Shown piece by piece: positions 14,098 to 20,590 of a DNA stretch of 20,840 nt; position 1 is the first letter of the stretch, and each line of letters begins with the position of its first letter. Location of the stretch: contig VSPD01000047.1 of the NCBI GenBank assembly GCA_009775125.1, forward strand, positions 1-20,840. The letters are read 5' to 3'. The notes under the pieces were generated by a model. That model was not told the origin of the DNA and made no database searches. It was given only the letters and a program-made list of their open reading frames with translations. This DNA comes from Muribaculaceae bacterium (GTDB lineage Bacteria > Bacteroidota > Bacteroidia > Bacteroidales > Muribaculaceae). Position numbers and translations under genes: made by a program.

Positions 14098-14658
14098 ATG
14101 GACAAGTGGGAAAAAATAATTATTGGCATCGACCCCGGCACAAACGTGATGGGCTACGGCATCCTGGGCGTAAACGGAAAAACACCGCAGGCGATAGCCA
14201 TGGGCGTGCTTAAACTTGACAAGTTTGAGACCCACTATCTGCGTCTGCGCCGCATCTACGACCGCGTGCTGTCGCTCGTCGAGCAGTACCTCCCCGACGA
14301 GATGGCCATCGAGGCTCCTTTCTTTGGAAAGAACGTGCAGTCGATGCTGAAACTCGGACGCGCCCAGGGCGTGGCCATGGCCGCCGCTCTTGCCCGCGAG
14401 GTGCCGATCGCAGAATACGAACCGCGAAAAATAAAACAGGCCATAACCGGCAACGGCGCCGCATCGAAAGAGCAGGTGCAGGAAATGCTCCGGCGCATCC
14501 TGTCGATCCCCAAAGAAAATCTCCTTCCGGAACTTGACGCCACCGACGCCCTTGCCGCCGCCCTTTGCCACTTTTACGAATCAAGCCGCCCCATACAGCA
14601 AAAAACTTGCTCGTCGTGGAAAGACTTCATAGCAAAAAATCCCGGCAGGGTTAAATAA
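14098..14658 (+). CDS. ruvC: Holliday junction endodeoxyribonuclease RuvC
   Basis: This 186-aa protein is RuvC, the dimeric resolvase that cuts Holliday junctions with RuvAB during recombination. All four acidic catalytic residues are present: Asp12 in GIDPGTNVMGYG, Glu72 in AIEAPFFGKN, and Asp147/Asp150 in LDATDALAAALCH. Length is close to the usual 170-190. The start ATG lies 2 nt after the DUF4286 stop. The C-terminal 25 residues are a lysine-rich extension. It is followed 8 nt later by the nitrilase-family gene, making a three-gene operon. Confidence 0.96.
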   Translation: MDKWEKIIIGIDPGTNVMGYGILGVNGKTPQAIAMGVLKLDKFETHYLRLRRIYDRVLSLVEQYLPDEMAIEAPFFGKNVQSMLKLGRAQGVAMAAALAREVPIAEYEPRKIKQAITGNGAASKEQVQEMLRRILSIPKENLLPELDATDALAAALCHFYESSRPIQQKTCSSWKDFIAKNPGRVK

Positions 14659-14666
14659 CAGACAAA

Positions 14667-15557
14667 ATGGAAAACAACAAGATACTGAAAGTTGGCATTA
14701 TCCAACAAAGCAACACCGCCGATGCCGCCGACAACCGCCGCCGCATCGCCGAAGCCGTGGAGCGTCTTGCCCGACAAGGCGCAAAACTCATTGTAAACCG
14801 CGAACTGCACGACTCGCTGTATTTCTGCCAGACAGAAAACGTCGACCTCTGCTCACTGGCCGTGGCAATACCCGGCGAGGCAACAGATTTCTACTCGGAA
14901 CTTGCCCGCAAACACGGCGTTGTGCTCGTCACGTCGCTGTTTGAGCGTCGTGCGGCCGGCCTTTATCACAACACAGCCGTAGTGTTCGACGCCGACGGCT
15001 CCATCGCCGGAAAATATCGCAAGATGCACATCCCCGACGACCCGGCCTACTACGAGAAATTCTACTTCACGCCCGGCGACCTCGGCTTCGAGCCTATCGA
15101 CACATCGGTCGGACGGCTCGGCGTGCTCGTGTGCTGGGACCAATGGTATCCCGAGGCCGCGCGCCTGATGGCCCTGCGCGGAGCCGAAATTCTCATCTAC
15201 CCCACAGCTATCGGACGCGAAACATCCGACACCCCCGACGAACAGGCCCGCCAACTCGACGCTTGGGTCACCGTTCAGCGAGGCCATGCCGTAGCCAACG
15301 GCCTGCCGGTTGTGACAGTGAACCGCTGCGGGTTCGAGCCCGACCCATCGGGGCAGACACGCGGCATCGAGTTCTGGGGCAACTCATTCGTAGCCGGCCC
15401 CCAAGGAGAGCTTCTCTATCGCGCCGGAGAGGCCGAGACAGAGGACATCATCGATATACCGATGACACGCTGCGAGCAAGTGCGCCGCTGGTGGCCCTTC
15501 CTGCGCGACCGCCGCATCGACGCCTACTCCGGCCTCACAAGCCGCTTCCTCGACTAA
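14667..15557 (+). CDS. aguB: Nitrilase-family hydrolase, probable N-carbamoylputrescine amidase
   Basis: This 296-aa protein has the Glu-Lys-Cys triad of carbon-nitrogen hydrolases: Glu46 in NRELHDSLYFCQTE, Lys119 in GKYRKMHIPDD and Cys156 in LVCWDQWYPEAARL. The ELH...YFCQ and HIPDDPAYYEKFYFTPGD blocks are characteristic of N-carbamoylputrescine amidase, which makes putrescine, CO2 and ammonia in the agmatine route to polyamines. The cognate agmatine deiminase (aguA), often adjacent in Bacteroidales, is not next to it. Instead a low-GC Fic/toxin-antitoxin patch starts just downstream, which may have been inserted there. It is the third gene of the ruvC operon. Confidence 0.88.
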   Translation: MENNKILKVGIIQQSNTADAADNRRRIAEAVERLARQGAKLIVNRELHDSLYFCQTENVDLCSLAVAIPGEATDFYSELARKHGVVLVTSLFERRAAGLYHNTAVVFDADGSIAGKYRKMHIPDDPAYYEKFYFTPGDLGFEPIDTSVGRLGVLVCWDQWYPEAARLMALRGAEILIYPTAIGRETSDTPDEQARQLDAWVTVQRGHAVANGLPVVTVNRCGFEPDPSGQTRGIEFWGNSFVAGPQGELLYRAGEAETEDIIDIPMTRCEQVRRWWPFLRDRRIDAYSGLTSRFLD

Positions 15558-15583
15558 CAATCAACCTAAATGATATTTTTAGC

Positions 15584-15652
15584 GCAAAACTTGCCGATAT
15601 CGGCAAGTTTTGCTATATTTGTCCCATATTCTTAATAAAAAACTTGCCGATA
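15584..15652 (+). promoter_or_regulatory. Fic promoter with 30-bp perfect palindrome and extra half-site
   Basis: A perfect 30-bp palindrome (15584-15613; half GCAAAACTTGCCGAT) overlaps the weak -33 element (CTTG, 15590-15593) and fills the spacer up to the -7 box TATATTTG (15614-15621). A third half-site identical over 14 nt, AAAACTTGCCGATA, lies at 15639-15652, 53 bp (five helical turns) downstream, ending one base before the ATG. This is the geometry of a repressor operator. The palindrome could also act as a terminator for the upstream aguB operon. Confidence 0.72.
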
Positions 15653-15653
15653 G

Positions 15654-16544
15654 ATGGAGTATATATCTGTCAAGGAATGGGCGGCCAAGCATGGAGTCTC
15701 TGAAAGGACTGCCCGAAACTATTGCGCACATGGCAGGCTTGAAGGAGCCTTCCTCGTCGGCAAAACGTGGAGTATACCTGCTGATGCCGAAATCACACGA
15801 CGGAATAAGAAAAAAGATAAAGAATCTCCGCTGTTGGGTATTCTTCGAGAACAAATGGCAGGACGGGTCAAAGGTGGCATATATCACCGCATACAAATCG
15901 ACCTCACTTACAATTCCAACCATATTGAAGGAAGCCGTCTCACCCATGATCAAACGAGATATATTTTTGAGACCAACACCATTGGAGTTTCTGATGTGTC
16001 AATAAATATTGACGATATAATCGAGACTACAAATCATTTCAGAGCCATTGACTATATTATTGCAAATACGACTGATAAACTGACTGAACAATACATCAAG
16101 CACCTGCACTTGCTTTTGAAGTCGGGGACATCGGATGAAAGGAAGGCTTGGTTCAAGGTTGGAGATTATAAGAAACTTCCTAATGAAGTAGGGGGGTTTG
16201 ATACCGCCGCACCGGAAGAAGTCCATGATGAGATTAAATTATTGCTGAAAGAATATAACAGCAAAAAGGCTCCATCATTTGAGGATATTATTGATTTTCA
16301 TCAAAGATTTGAATCAATCCACCCTTTTCAAGACGGCAATGGACGTGTCGGGAGATTGATAATGTTCCGGGAATGTCTCAGGCATGGATATGTGCCGTTT
16401 ATTATTACCGATGAACTCAAAATGTTCTACTACAATGGACTCCGTAACTGGCCGCACATCAAGGGCTATCTTATGGATACCTGCCTGACAGCACAGGACA
16501 ACTTCAAGGCAATTCTTGATAAATTCAGAATTCCATACAAGTAG
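15654..16544 (+). CDS. Fic family protein with N-terminal HTH domain
   Basis: This 296-aa protein has a short N-terminal helix-turn-helix of the MerR/excisionase type (about 3-45, VKEWAAKHGVSERTARNYC) and a Fic domain. The Fic motif HPFQDGNGRVGR (223-234) is complete, so AMP transfer from ATP to a hydroxyl group on a target protein is possible. An inhibitory motif SNHIEG (88-93) with Glu92 lies before the Fic core, as in class II Fic proteins that are self-inhibited. The target is unknown. The operator-like palindrome directly upstream and the HTH suggest autoregulation. GC content is lower than in the aguB and NhaA neighbours, consistent with transfer. No FicA-like antitoxin gene is adjacent, since inhibition is built in. 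Confidence 0.88.
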   Translation: MEYISVKEWAAKHGVSERTARNYCAHGRLEGAFLVGKTWSIPADAEITRRNKKKDKESPLLGILREQMAGRVKGGIYHRIQIDLTYNSNHIEGSRLTHDQTRYIFETNTIGVSDVSINIDDIIETTNHFRAIDYIIANTTDKLTEQYIKHLHLLLKSGTSDERKAWFKVGDYKKLPNEVGGFDTAAPEEVHDEIKLLLKEYNSKKAPSFEDIIDFHQRFESIHPFQDGNGRVGRLIMFRECLRHGYVPFIITDELKMFYYNGLRNWPHIKGYLMDTCLTAQDNFKAILDKFRIPYK

Positions 16545-16590
16545 CTGAGACGATGCTCCGGCGCAGTTATAAAACTTTATTATACTGAAA

Positions 16591-16620
16591 TTTGTATATA
16601 CGATATATATACTATCTTTG
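16591..16620 (+). promoter_or_regulatory. Antitoxin promoter with inverted repeat in spacer
   Basis: TTTG (16591-16594) and TATCTTTG (16613-16620) are full -33 and -7 matches, 18 nt apart. Between them GTATATA (16594-16600) and TATATAC (16606-16612) form an inverted repeat around 5 nt. That is the expected operator for the RHH antitoxin encoded 17 nt downstream. Confidence 0.7.
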
Positions 16621-16637
16621 CAGAAAACATTTTTCAC

Positions 16638-16913
16638 ATGAATACAATATCTACATCATCGGCACAGCCATCTCACCGTAAGTTAATCGACATACCGGAA
16701 GATGTGTTTCGCGCTTTAAGCATAAAAGCCACCGCTATGGGCTTAAATTTAAAAAAATATATCGAGCAACTCCTTATGGATGAAGCTAATGAGATGGAAG
16801 ATGCCGAACTATACCGTTATCTTGCATCAACACGTCCGGAGGGTAAAGAAATGGTGTGTGAAAGCGAAAAAGACGATTTCATGCGCCGTAACGGCATAGG
16901 TCAATACCGATGA
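16638..16913 (+). CDS. Ribbon-helix-helix antitoxin
   Basis: This 91-aa protein has a ribbon-helix-helix DNA-binding fold: strand RKLIDIPEDVFRAL followed by two helices (SIKATAMGLNLKKYIEQLLMDEA), about residues 14-50. The C-terminal half (EDAELYRYLASTRPEG...) would wrap the toxin. It should repress its own promoter through the inverted repeat at 16594-16612 and neutralise the toxin whose ATG overlaps its stop (ATGA at 16910-16913). The toxin frame is broken, so the antitoxin may now be an orphan. Low GC, like the Fic gene before it. Confidence 0.78.
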   Translation: MNTISTSSAQPSHRKLIDIPEDVFRALSIKATAMGLNLKKYIEQLLMDEANEMEDAELYRYLASTRPEGKEMVCESEKDDFMRRNGIGQYR

Positions 16914-17211
16914 AAGTAGAATTCTCCAAAGATTTCATCAAGGCTCTTGACAAACTTTCAGGTAAAATCCATCATTCAATCGTAGAGGCAATCAATGAAG
17001 TTATTGATGCTCCACGAATTGAAATATAAGCAATTGCCGTAAGATTGAAAGCCTTAACAGTGTTTATCGTATAAAAATCGGAAGCAAAAGGGCTTTCTTT
17101 GTGCTTCATATTCAAATTGACGGAGAAACTGTAAAATTCGAATATCTCGTTTCGCGCGGCGAAGCATATGACAAAAAGAATATGGAAAGGCTGAGGCTAC
17201 GTGATACATAG
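16910..17211 (+). pseudogene. Frameshifted RelE/ParE-type toxin
   Basis: Translation from ATG 16910 gives a RelE/ParE-like N terminus (MKVEFSKDFIKALDKLSGKI) but stops at TAA 17027-17029 after 39 codons. The frame starting near 17023 continues the fold with NCRKIESLNSVYRIKIGSKR, then FFVLHIQ and FEYLVSRGEAYDK, to TAG 17209-17211. The joined product would be about 100 aa, the normal length for such mRNA-cutting or gyrase-poisoning toxins. The shift is consistent with loss of a single base between about 17017 and 17026. The ATGA overlap with the antitoxin and the sequence on both sides are intact, so the damage is recent, a sequencing error, or the outcome of selection against the toxin. No standard slippery site is evident. 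Confidence 0.72.
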
Positions 17212-17217
17212 CCTCGG
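17191..17217 (+). terminator. Hairpin at the end of the toxin gene
   Basis: GAGGCTA (17193-17199) pairs with TAGCCTC (17209-17215), extendable to 9 bp with C17191/G17217 and a wobble, over a 9-nt loop that includes the toxin stop codon. The tail is only moderately T-rich (TTAATTTAACTT). It separates the toxin from the convergent NhaA gene. Confidence 0.45.
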
Positions 17218-17242
17218 CCTTAATTTAACTTATTCCGCCGCC

Positions 17243-18625
17243 TTATTCCACGGCGTCGGGGGCCGGGGTGTGGGGCAAGGTGTAGTGGAGGATTATGAAG
17301 CCGGAGATGCCTGCCAGCAGCGAACCGGCCACAATGCCCAGCTTGGCATGGTTGAGGATGTCGGCCTGGGCGGCGGAGCCTCCGAACGAAAGCGTGGCGA
17401 TAAACAGCGATACGGTGAAGCCGATGCCGCCAAGCAATGCAATCGAGGCTATCATCTTCCAGTTGCTGTGAGCCGGCATTGGAGCAAGCCCGAGCTTCAC
17501 CGTGAGCCACGAGAATGAGAATATGCCCACAAATTTGCCAACGACCATCGAGACGATAATGGCCACCGACACTCCTTCGAAAAGCGACGAAAGGGGCGTG
17601 CCCACGAGCACGATTCCGGCATTGGCGAATGCGAAAAGGGGCAGGATGAAATAGTTGACAATGGCATGGAGCGAGTCTTCAAGCTCCTGCAAAGGCGAAA
17701 TCACCTTATCCGACGCCGACTCCACCTCTTTGAGCCAGTTCATCTGGTCTTTTGTGAGAATCGACTTGCGGTTAAGCATTTCGTCGTCCTCTCCTCGGAA
17801 ATGGCCGATTGACTCGCGTATAATCTTTACATATTTCCGTGGAGCGAACACCGGAGTGGCCGGCACGCAAAAAGCCACGAGCACGCCGGCAATGGTAGGA
17901 TGTATTCCCGAATTAAGAAACAGGAACCATACGACCCCGCCGATGGTGAGGTAAAATATCTTGCTTTTGATTTGGAGGCGCGAGCCTAAGAGAAGCACGC
18001 CGAGACACACAGCCGCCAAAGCGAGCAGCCCGAAAGAGATATGCCCCGAATAGAAGGCGGCAATAACTACGATGCCTCCGATATCGTCGACCACGGCAAG
18101 GGTGGTAAGGAATATTTTCAACGATAGCGGCACACGCTTGCCAAGCATGGCCAGCACGCCAAGGGAGAAGGCTATATCGGTGGCCATAGGTATTGCGGCA
18201 CCCTTGGAAAAGTCGGTGCCGTGTCCCATGACGATGAACAGAAGAACGGGCACCGCCATGCCGCCCACCGCGGCAAGAATCGGCAAAAGAGCCTGACGGA
18301 ACGACGACAGCTCGCCCACAAGAATCTCTCGTTTTATTTCAAGCCCTATCGAAAAGAAGAATATGGCCATGAGCGCGTCGTTGATAAACGCGAGCATATC
18401 CATGGCATGGCCGTGGTGGCTGAAAAGATTGAAACTGCCAATTTGCAGACGCACCTCCTGGTCCCAAAATTGGAAATATATGTTGCTCACTCCGGGAATA
18501 TTTGCCACGATGAGCGCAAGGGCCGTGGCCGCTATAAGGATATTGCCGCCGGATGCGTGGCGGCGCAGAGCCTGACGCGCGGAGTAGAACACGCTGTGGG
18601 CCTGCGGAGCTTGTTCCTCTCTCAT
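17243..18625 (-). CDS. nhaA: Na+/H+ antiporter NhaA
   Basis: This 460-aa polytopic inner-membrane protein (about 11-12 helices) matches NhaA, which exports sodium in exchange for two protons and controls pH and salt tolerance. Key residues are present: Asp150 in PMATDIAFSLG and the Asp180-Asp181 pair in AVVDDIGGI, equivalent to E. coli Asp133, Asp163 and Asp164. It is longer than E. coli NhaA (388 aa) owing to a charged cytoplasmic loop after about residue 270 (RKYVKIIRESIGHFRGEDDE), of a kind I associate with Bacteroidetes homologues. The start ATG at 18623-18625 gives a normal short N-terminal tail. It is convergent with the toxin remnant and lies 107 nt after the PF04020-type gene on the same strand. 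Confidence 0.95.
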   Translation of the reverse strand: MREEQAPQAHSVFYSARQALRRHASGGNILIAATALALIVANIPGVSNIYFQFWDQEVRLQIGSFNLFSHHGHAMDMLAFINDALMAIFFFSIGLEIKREILVGELSSFRQALLPILAAVGGMAVPVLLFIVMGHGTDFSKGAAIPMATDIAFSLGVLAMLGKRVPLSLKIFLTTLAVVDDIGGIVVIAAFYSGHISFGLLALAAVCLGVLLLGSRLQIKSKIFYLTIGGVVWFLFLNSGIHPTIAGVLVAFCVPATPVFAPRKYVKIIRESIGHFRGEDDEMLNRKSILTKDQMNWLKEVESASDKVISPLQELEDSLHAIVNYFILPLFAFANAGIVLVGTPLSSLFEGVSVAIIVSMVVGKFVGIFSFSWLTVKLGLAPMPAHSNWKMIASIALLGGIGFTVSLFIATLSFGGSAAQADILNHAKLGIVAGSLLAGISGFIILHYTLPHTPAPDAVE

Positions 18626-18732
18626 AATAAACAGTTTTGTGTGGGAAAGATGATGTTATAAATATTTATTCATGCAGGCACACACGGTTGGTTCGTGCGC
18701 ACCTGCAATGCTATCCGTTATTGTTTTCGGAA

Positions 18733-19065
18733 TTATCCGAAAATCGCTTCAAGAATCCAGCTTATTACGGAGAAAATCACGCTGTAAAGCAATGCCGACC
18801 AGAAACCGTAGACATGGAAGCAGTTCAGCAGATAGCTGGCCAGAAGGATTATCACGGCATTTATCACCAGCAGGAAAAGGCCGAGTGTGAGCACTGTGAC
18901 CGGAATGGAGATAAACTGTAAAATCGGTTTTACAAACACATTGAGCAAGCCCAATACGAGAGCCACGATTATGGCCGCCCAATAGGAGGTGATAGACACC
19001 CCGGGCGTGAGTTTAGCCGACAGATATGCGGCAAGAGCCGTAAGCAAGAGTTGAAGTATCCACAT
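18733..19065 (-). CDS. PF04020-type (phage holin 4 / YvlD) membrane protein
   Basis: This 110-aa protein has four membrane helices with short loops and the conserved GLLNVFVKPILQFISIPVT segment (about 39-57), followed by LGLFLLVINAVIILLAS. This is the PF04020 family, named after phage holins but found on most chromosomes (YvlD-like) with no proven lytic role. No other phage gene is near it, so it should be read as a housekeeping envelope protein. Length is normal. It lies upstream of nhaA on the same strand. Confidence 0.88.
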   Translation of the reverse strand: MWILQLLLTALAAYLSAKLTPGVSITSYWAAIIVALVLGLLNVFVKPILQFISIPVTVLTLGLFLLVINAVIILLASYLLNCFHVYGFWSALLYSVIFSVISWILEAIFG

Positions 19066-19072
19066 AGCGAGT

Positions 19073-19108
19073 AAGTGTTAATAATTTACATTTAGGATTA
19101 TAACACTT
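19073..19108 (-). repeat. Inverted repeat upstream of the PF04020 gene
   Basis: AAGTGTTA (19073-19080) and TAACACTT (19101-19108) are perfect 8-bp inverted arms with a 20-nt spacer, 8 nt before the start of the minus-strand gene. It could be a leader hairpin or operator. No clear -7 box was found beside it. Confidence 0.35.
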
Positions 19109-19195
19109 GCCCGCCGCTTTTTGTTGATATCGATTAGGGCATGTTGCCTTGACAGGATTACAATAGTTACGCCGGTGCAACGATGATCTCAATGC

Positions 19196-19231
19196 ACGAG
19201 TTGTTGCAGTTTCTCGGTTACAACAACTCGT
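19196..19231. repeat. 11-bp inverted repeat in the 19066-19305 gap
   Basis: ACGAGTTGTTG (19196-19206) and CAACAACTCGT (19221-19231) are perfect 11-bp arms around a 14-nt loop. It may be a hairpin RNA or a terminator acting on either strand; the flanking T/A content is moderate. The rest of the 240-nt gap (19066-19305) has no gene I can support. Confidence 0.45.
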
Positions 19232-19305
19232 ATTATTTACTTCAATAAGCAATAAATTATAATTCATAGCGTTAGAAATATATTTATAATTTATAAAGCA
19301 CCGCT

Positions 19306-19710
19306 ATGATTGATACATCTTCAATTGATCATCAACTTGTCAATGAATTTGCCAAGCAACTTCAAATCTCATTAAATCCTTGGTATATTTCAGGACAAGA
19401 AATTTGCCCCATTCAAATTGTTGCCTATTCTTTCTTCCGCGATAACCTTGCGCTCTATGAATTTAGGCATATAATTGATAGCGATGGCTTTGGTAAACAA
19501 TATTTTGGGATTGTGTATCGTAAAGATTTAAGCCTGGAAATTCTTGATGACGGTACTTCATTAGCAGAAGCCTTTGAACAAATCGAAGGACAAAGATACA
19601 ATGAACGAGTAGATGCAGAAGAACAAGCTTATTATCGCCAACGAGATTGGGAACAAGAATGTTTTGACCGTGAGCATTTTGGTGGAGGGTATAACAGAGA
19701 TGAAAAATGA
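19306..19710 (+). CDS. Hypothetical acidic protein
   Basis: This 134-aa soluble protein has no family I recognise. The first 80 residues look like an alpha/beta fold (SIDHQLVNEFAKQLQIS, CPIQIVAYSFF, YEFRHIIDSDGFGKQYFGIV), and the last 45 are a charged helix rich in Glu, Gln and Tyr (RYNERVDAEEQAYYRQRDWE). GC content is well below that of the ruvC or nhaA regions. It starts at ATG 19306 and ends at TGA 19708-19710. A second frame starting at ATG 19613 or 19700 and ending at TAA 19760-19762 overlaps the 3' end; it may be a small protein or a remnant of a longer, frameshifted tail. Confidence 0.5.
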   Translation: MIDTSSIDHQLVNEFAKQLQISLNPWYISGQEICPIQIVAYSFFRDNLALYEFRHIIDSDGFGKQYFGIVYRKDLSLEILDDGTSLAEAFEQIEGQRYNERVDAEEQAYYRQRDWEQECFDREHFGGGYNRDEK

Positions 19711-19860
19711 TGAATTTAACGATATGATGGGAGATTATGATGCTTGGGGAAATATTGACTAACGTCTTTCCAATCATAAGATATTGAGAGTAAGTTTGCA
19801 GTGTAGAACGCGCACCGAAATTTACTTGATATGGAGGACTACGAATAACCGATTTTTTGC

Positions 19861-19868
19861 TATATTTG
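19861..19868 (+). promoter_or_regulatory. -7 box of the TonB-domain lipoprotein gene
   Basis: TATATTTG is a full TAnnTTTG match ending 5 nt before the ATG at 19874. The transcript should therefore begin at or next to the start codon. No clear -33 TTTG is found at the usual distance. Confidence 0.5.
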
Positions 19869-19873
19869 CATCT

Positions 19874-20530
19874 ATGAAGTACATTGTTCGCACAATAGCA
19901 ATCTTTTTCATTTTGATGTTGGCATCTTCGTGCCATACCAATAAATATACCCCATTTATATTTGATAATGGACCAGATTATGTTGTGAATGGTTATTATC
20001 GGATTGTAGATAAAAATGGAAGTATAGGCTATGCCGATTCTCTTGGAAATACTACAATAAAACCTAATTTTGCATTTGGGCTACCTTTTAACCCAGCCGG
20101 ACAAGCGCGAGTTACCTATACAGGAGAACGCAAACAAGACGGAGAGCATTGGTTATGGGAAAGCAATGATTGGTTTTATATTGACACAAAAGGTAATAAG
20201 TTGAAAGACGATGATGTTGCAGTATTTATGTGTCCAGATATTCAGCCTCAATTCCCAGGAGGTTATGCTGCGATGTTTGATTTCATTTATAAAAATCTTA
20301 AAATTCCACCTTCTTGTAATTATATAAACGGAAAAATAATCATCGAATTTGTTGTAACAGAGGACGGTAAAGTTGAAAATGTAAAAATTAAACGCTCCGC
20401 TTCGCCCGAACTGGATAAAGAATTTGTGCTCAGTATAGAACATTTCCCTGATTTTCTACCCGGAACAATAAACGGTTATCCTGTTAGAAGTCTTTTTACC
20501 TTGCCATTGAACATTAGATTTCAAGATTAA
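19874..20530 (+). CDS. Lipoprotein with WG-like repeat and TonB C-terminal domain
   Basis: This 218-aa protein starts with a lipoprotein signal peptide ending LMLASSC (Cys20). Residues 41-80 form a WG-type beta repeat (YRIVDKNGSIGYADSLGN...IKPNF), with a partial second one at 100-110 (WFYIDTKGNKL). Residues 126-215 are a TonB C-terminal domain: QFPGGYAAMFDFIYKNLKIP, then IEFVVTEDGKVENVKI and a terminal PLNIRF strand. It has no ExbB/D-contacting N-terminal helix, so it is not a classical energy transducer; more likely it is an envelope protein that reuses the fold for binding. ATG 19874 was chosen over an earlier frame start because the signal peptide begins there. AT-rich, like the previous gene. 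Confidence 0.82.
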   Translation: MKYIVRTIAIFFILMLASSCHTNKYTPFIFDNGPDYVVNGYYRIVDKNGSIGYADSLGNTTIKPNFAFGLPFNPAGQARVTYTGERKQDGEHWLWESNDWFYIDTKGNKLKDDDVAVFMCPDIQPQFPGGYAAMFDFIYKNLKIPPSCNYINGKIIIEFVVTEDGKVENVKIKRSASPELDKEFVLSIEHFPDFLPGTINGYPVRSLFTLPLNIRFQD

Positions 20531-20549
20531 ATCGTCTTTTACGGAATAT

Positions 20550-20584
20550 AACGGCTTGATTACTTTTGCAGTAACCAAGCCGTT
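20550..20584 (+). terminator. Terminator hairpin with a -7 box in its loop
   Basis: AACGGCTTGATTAC (20550-20563) pairs with GTAACCAAGCCGTT (20571-20584) with one mismatch, 19 nt after the lipoprotein stop, and is followed by TTATTTTA. TACTTTTG (20561-20568), a full -7 match, lies at the tip, so the same sequence may start transcription of the gene at 20591. A weak -33 (TTTT, 20537-20540) lies 20 nt upstream. Confidence 0.6.
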
Positions 20585-20590
20585 TATTTT

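Noticed and set aside
15610..16005. 131-codon frame overlapping the Fic gene
   Set aside because: It overlaps the Fic coding region in another frame, includes the promoter and leader, and shows no domain.
18733..19065. Prophage signal from the phage-holin-type gene
   Set aside because: PF04020 members are common chromosomal membrane proteins; no other phage gene is nearby.
19613..19762. 49-codon overlapping frame at the end of the unknown 134-aa gene
   Set aside because: It overlaps another frame for two thirds of its length and has no recognisable features; the short part from 19700 may be a remnant, but it cannot be supported as a gene.
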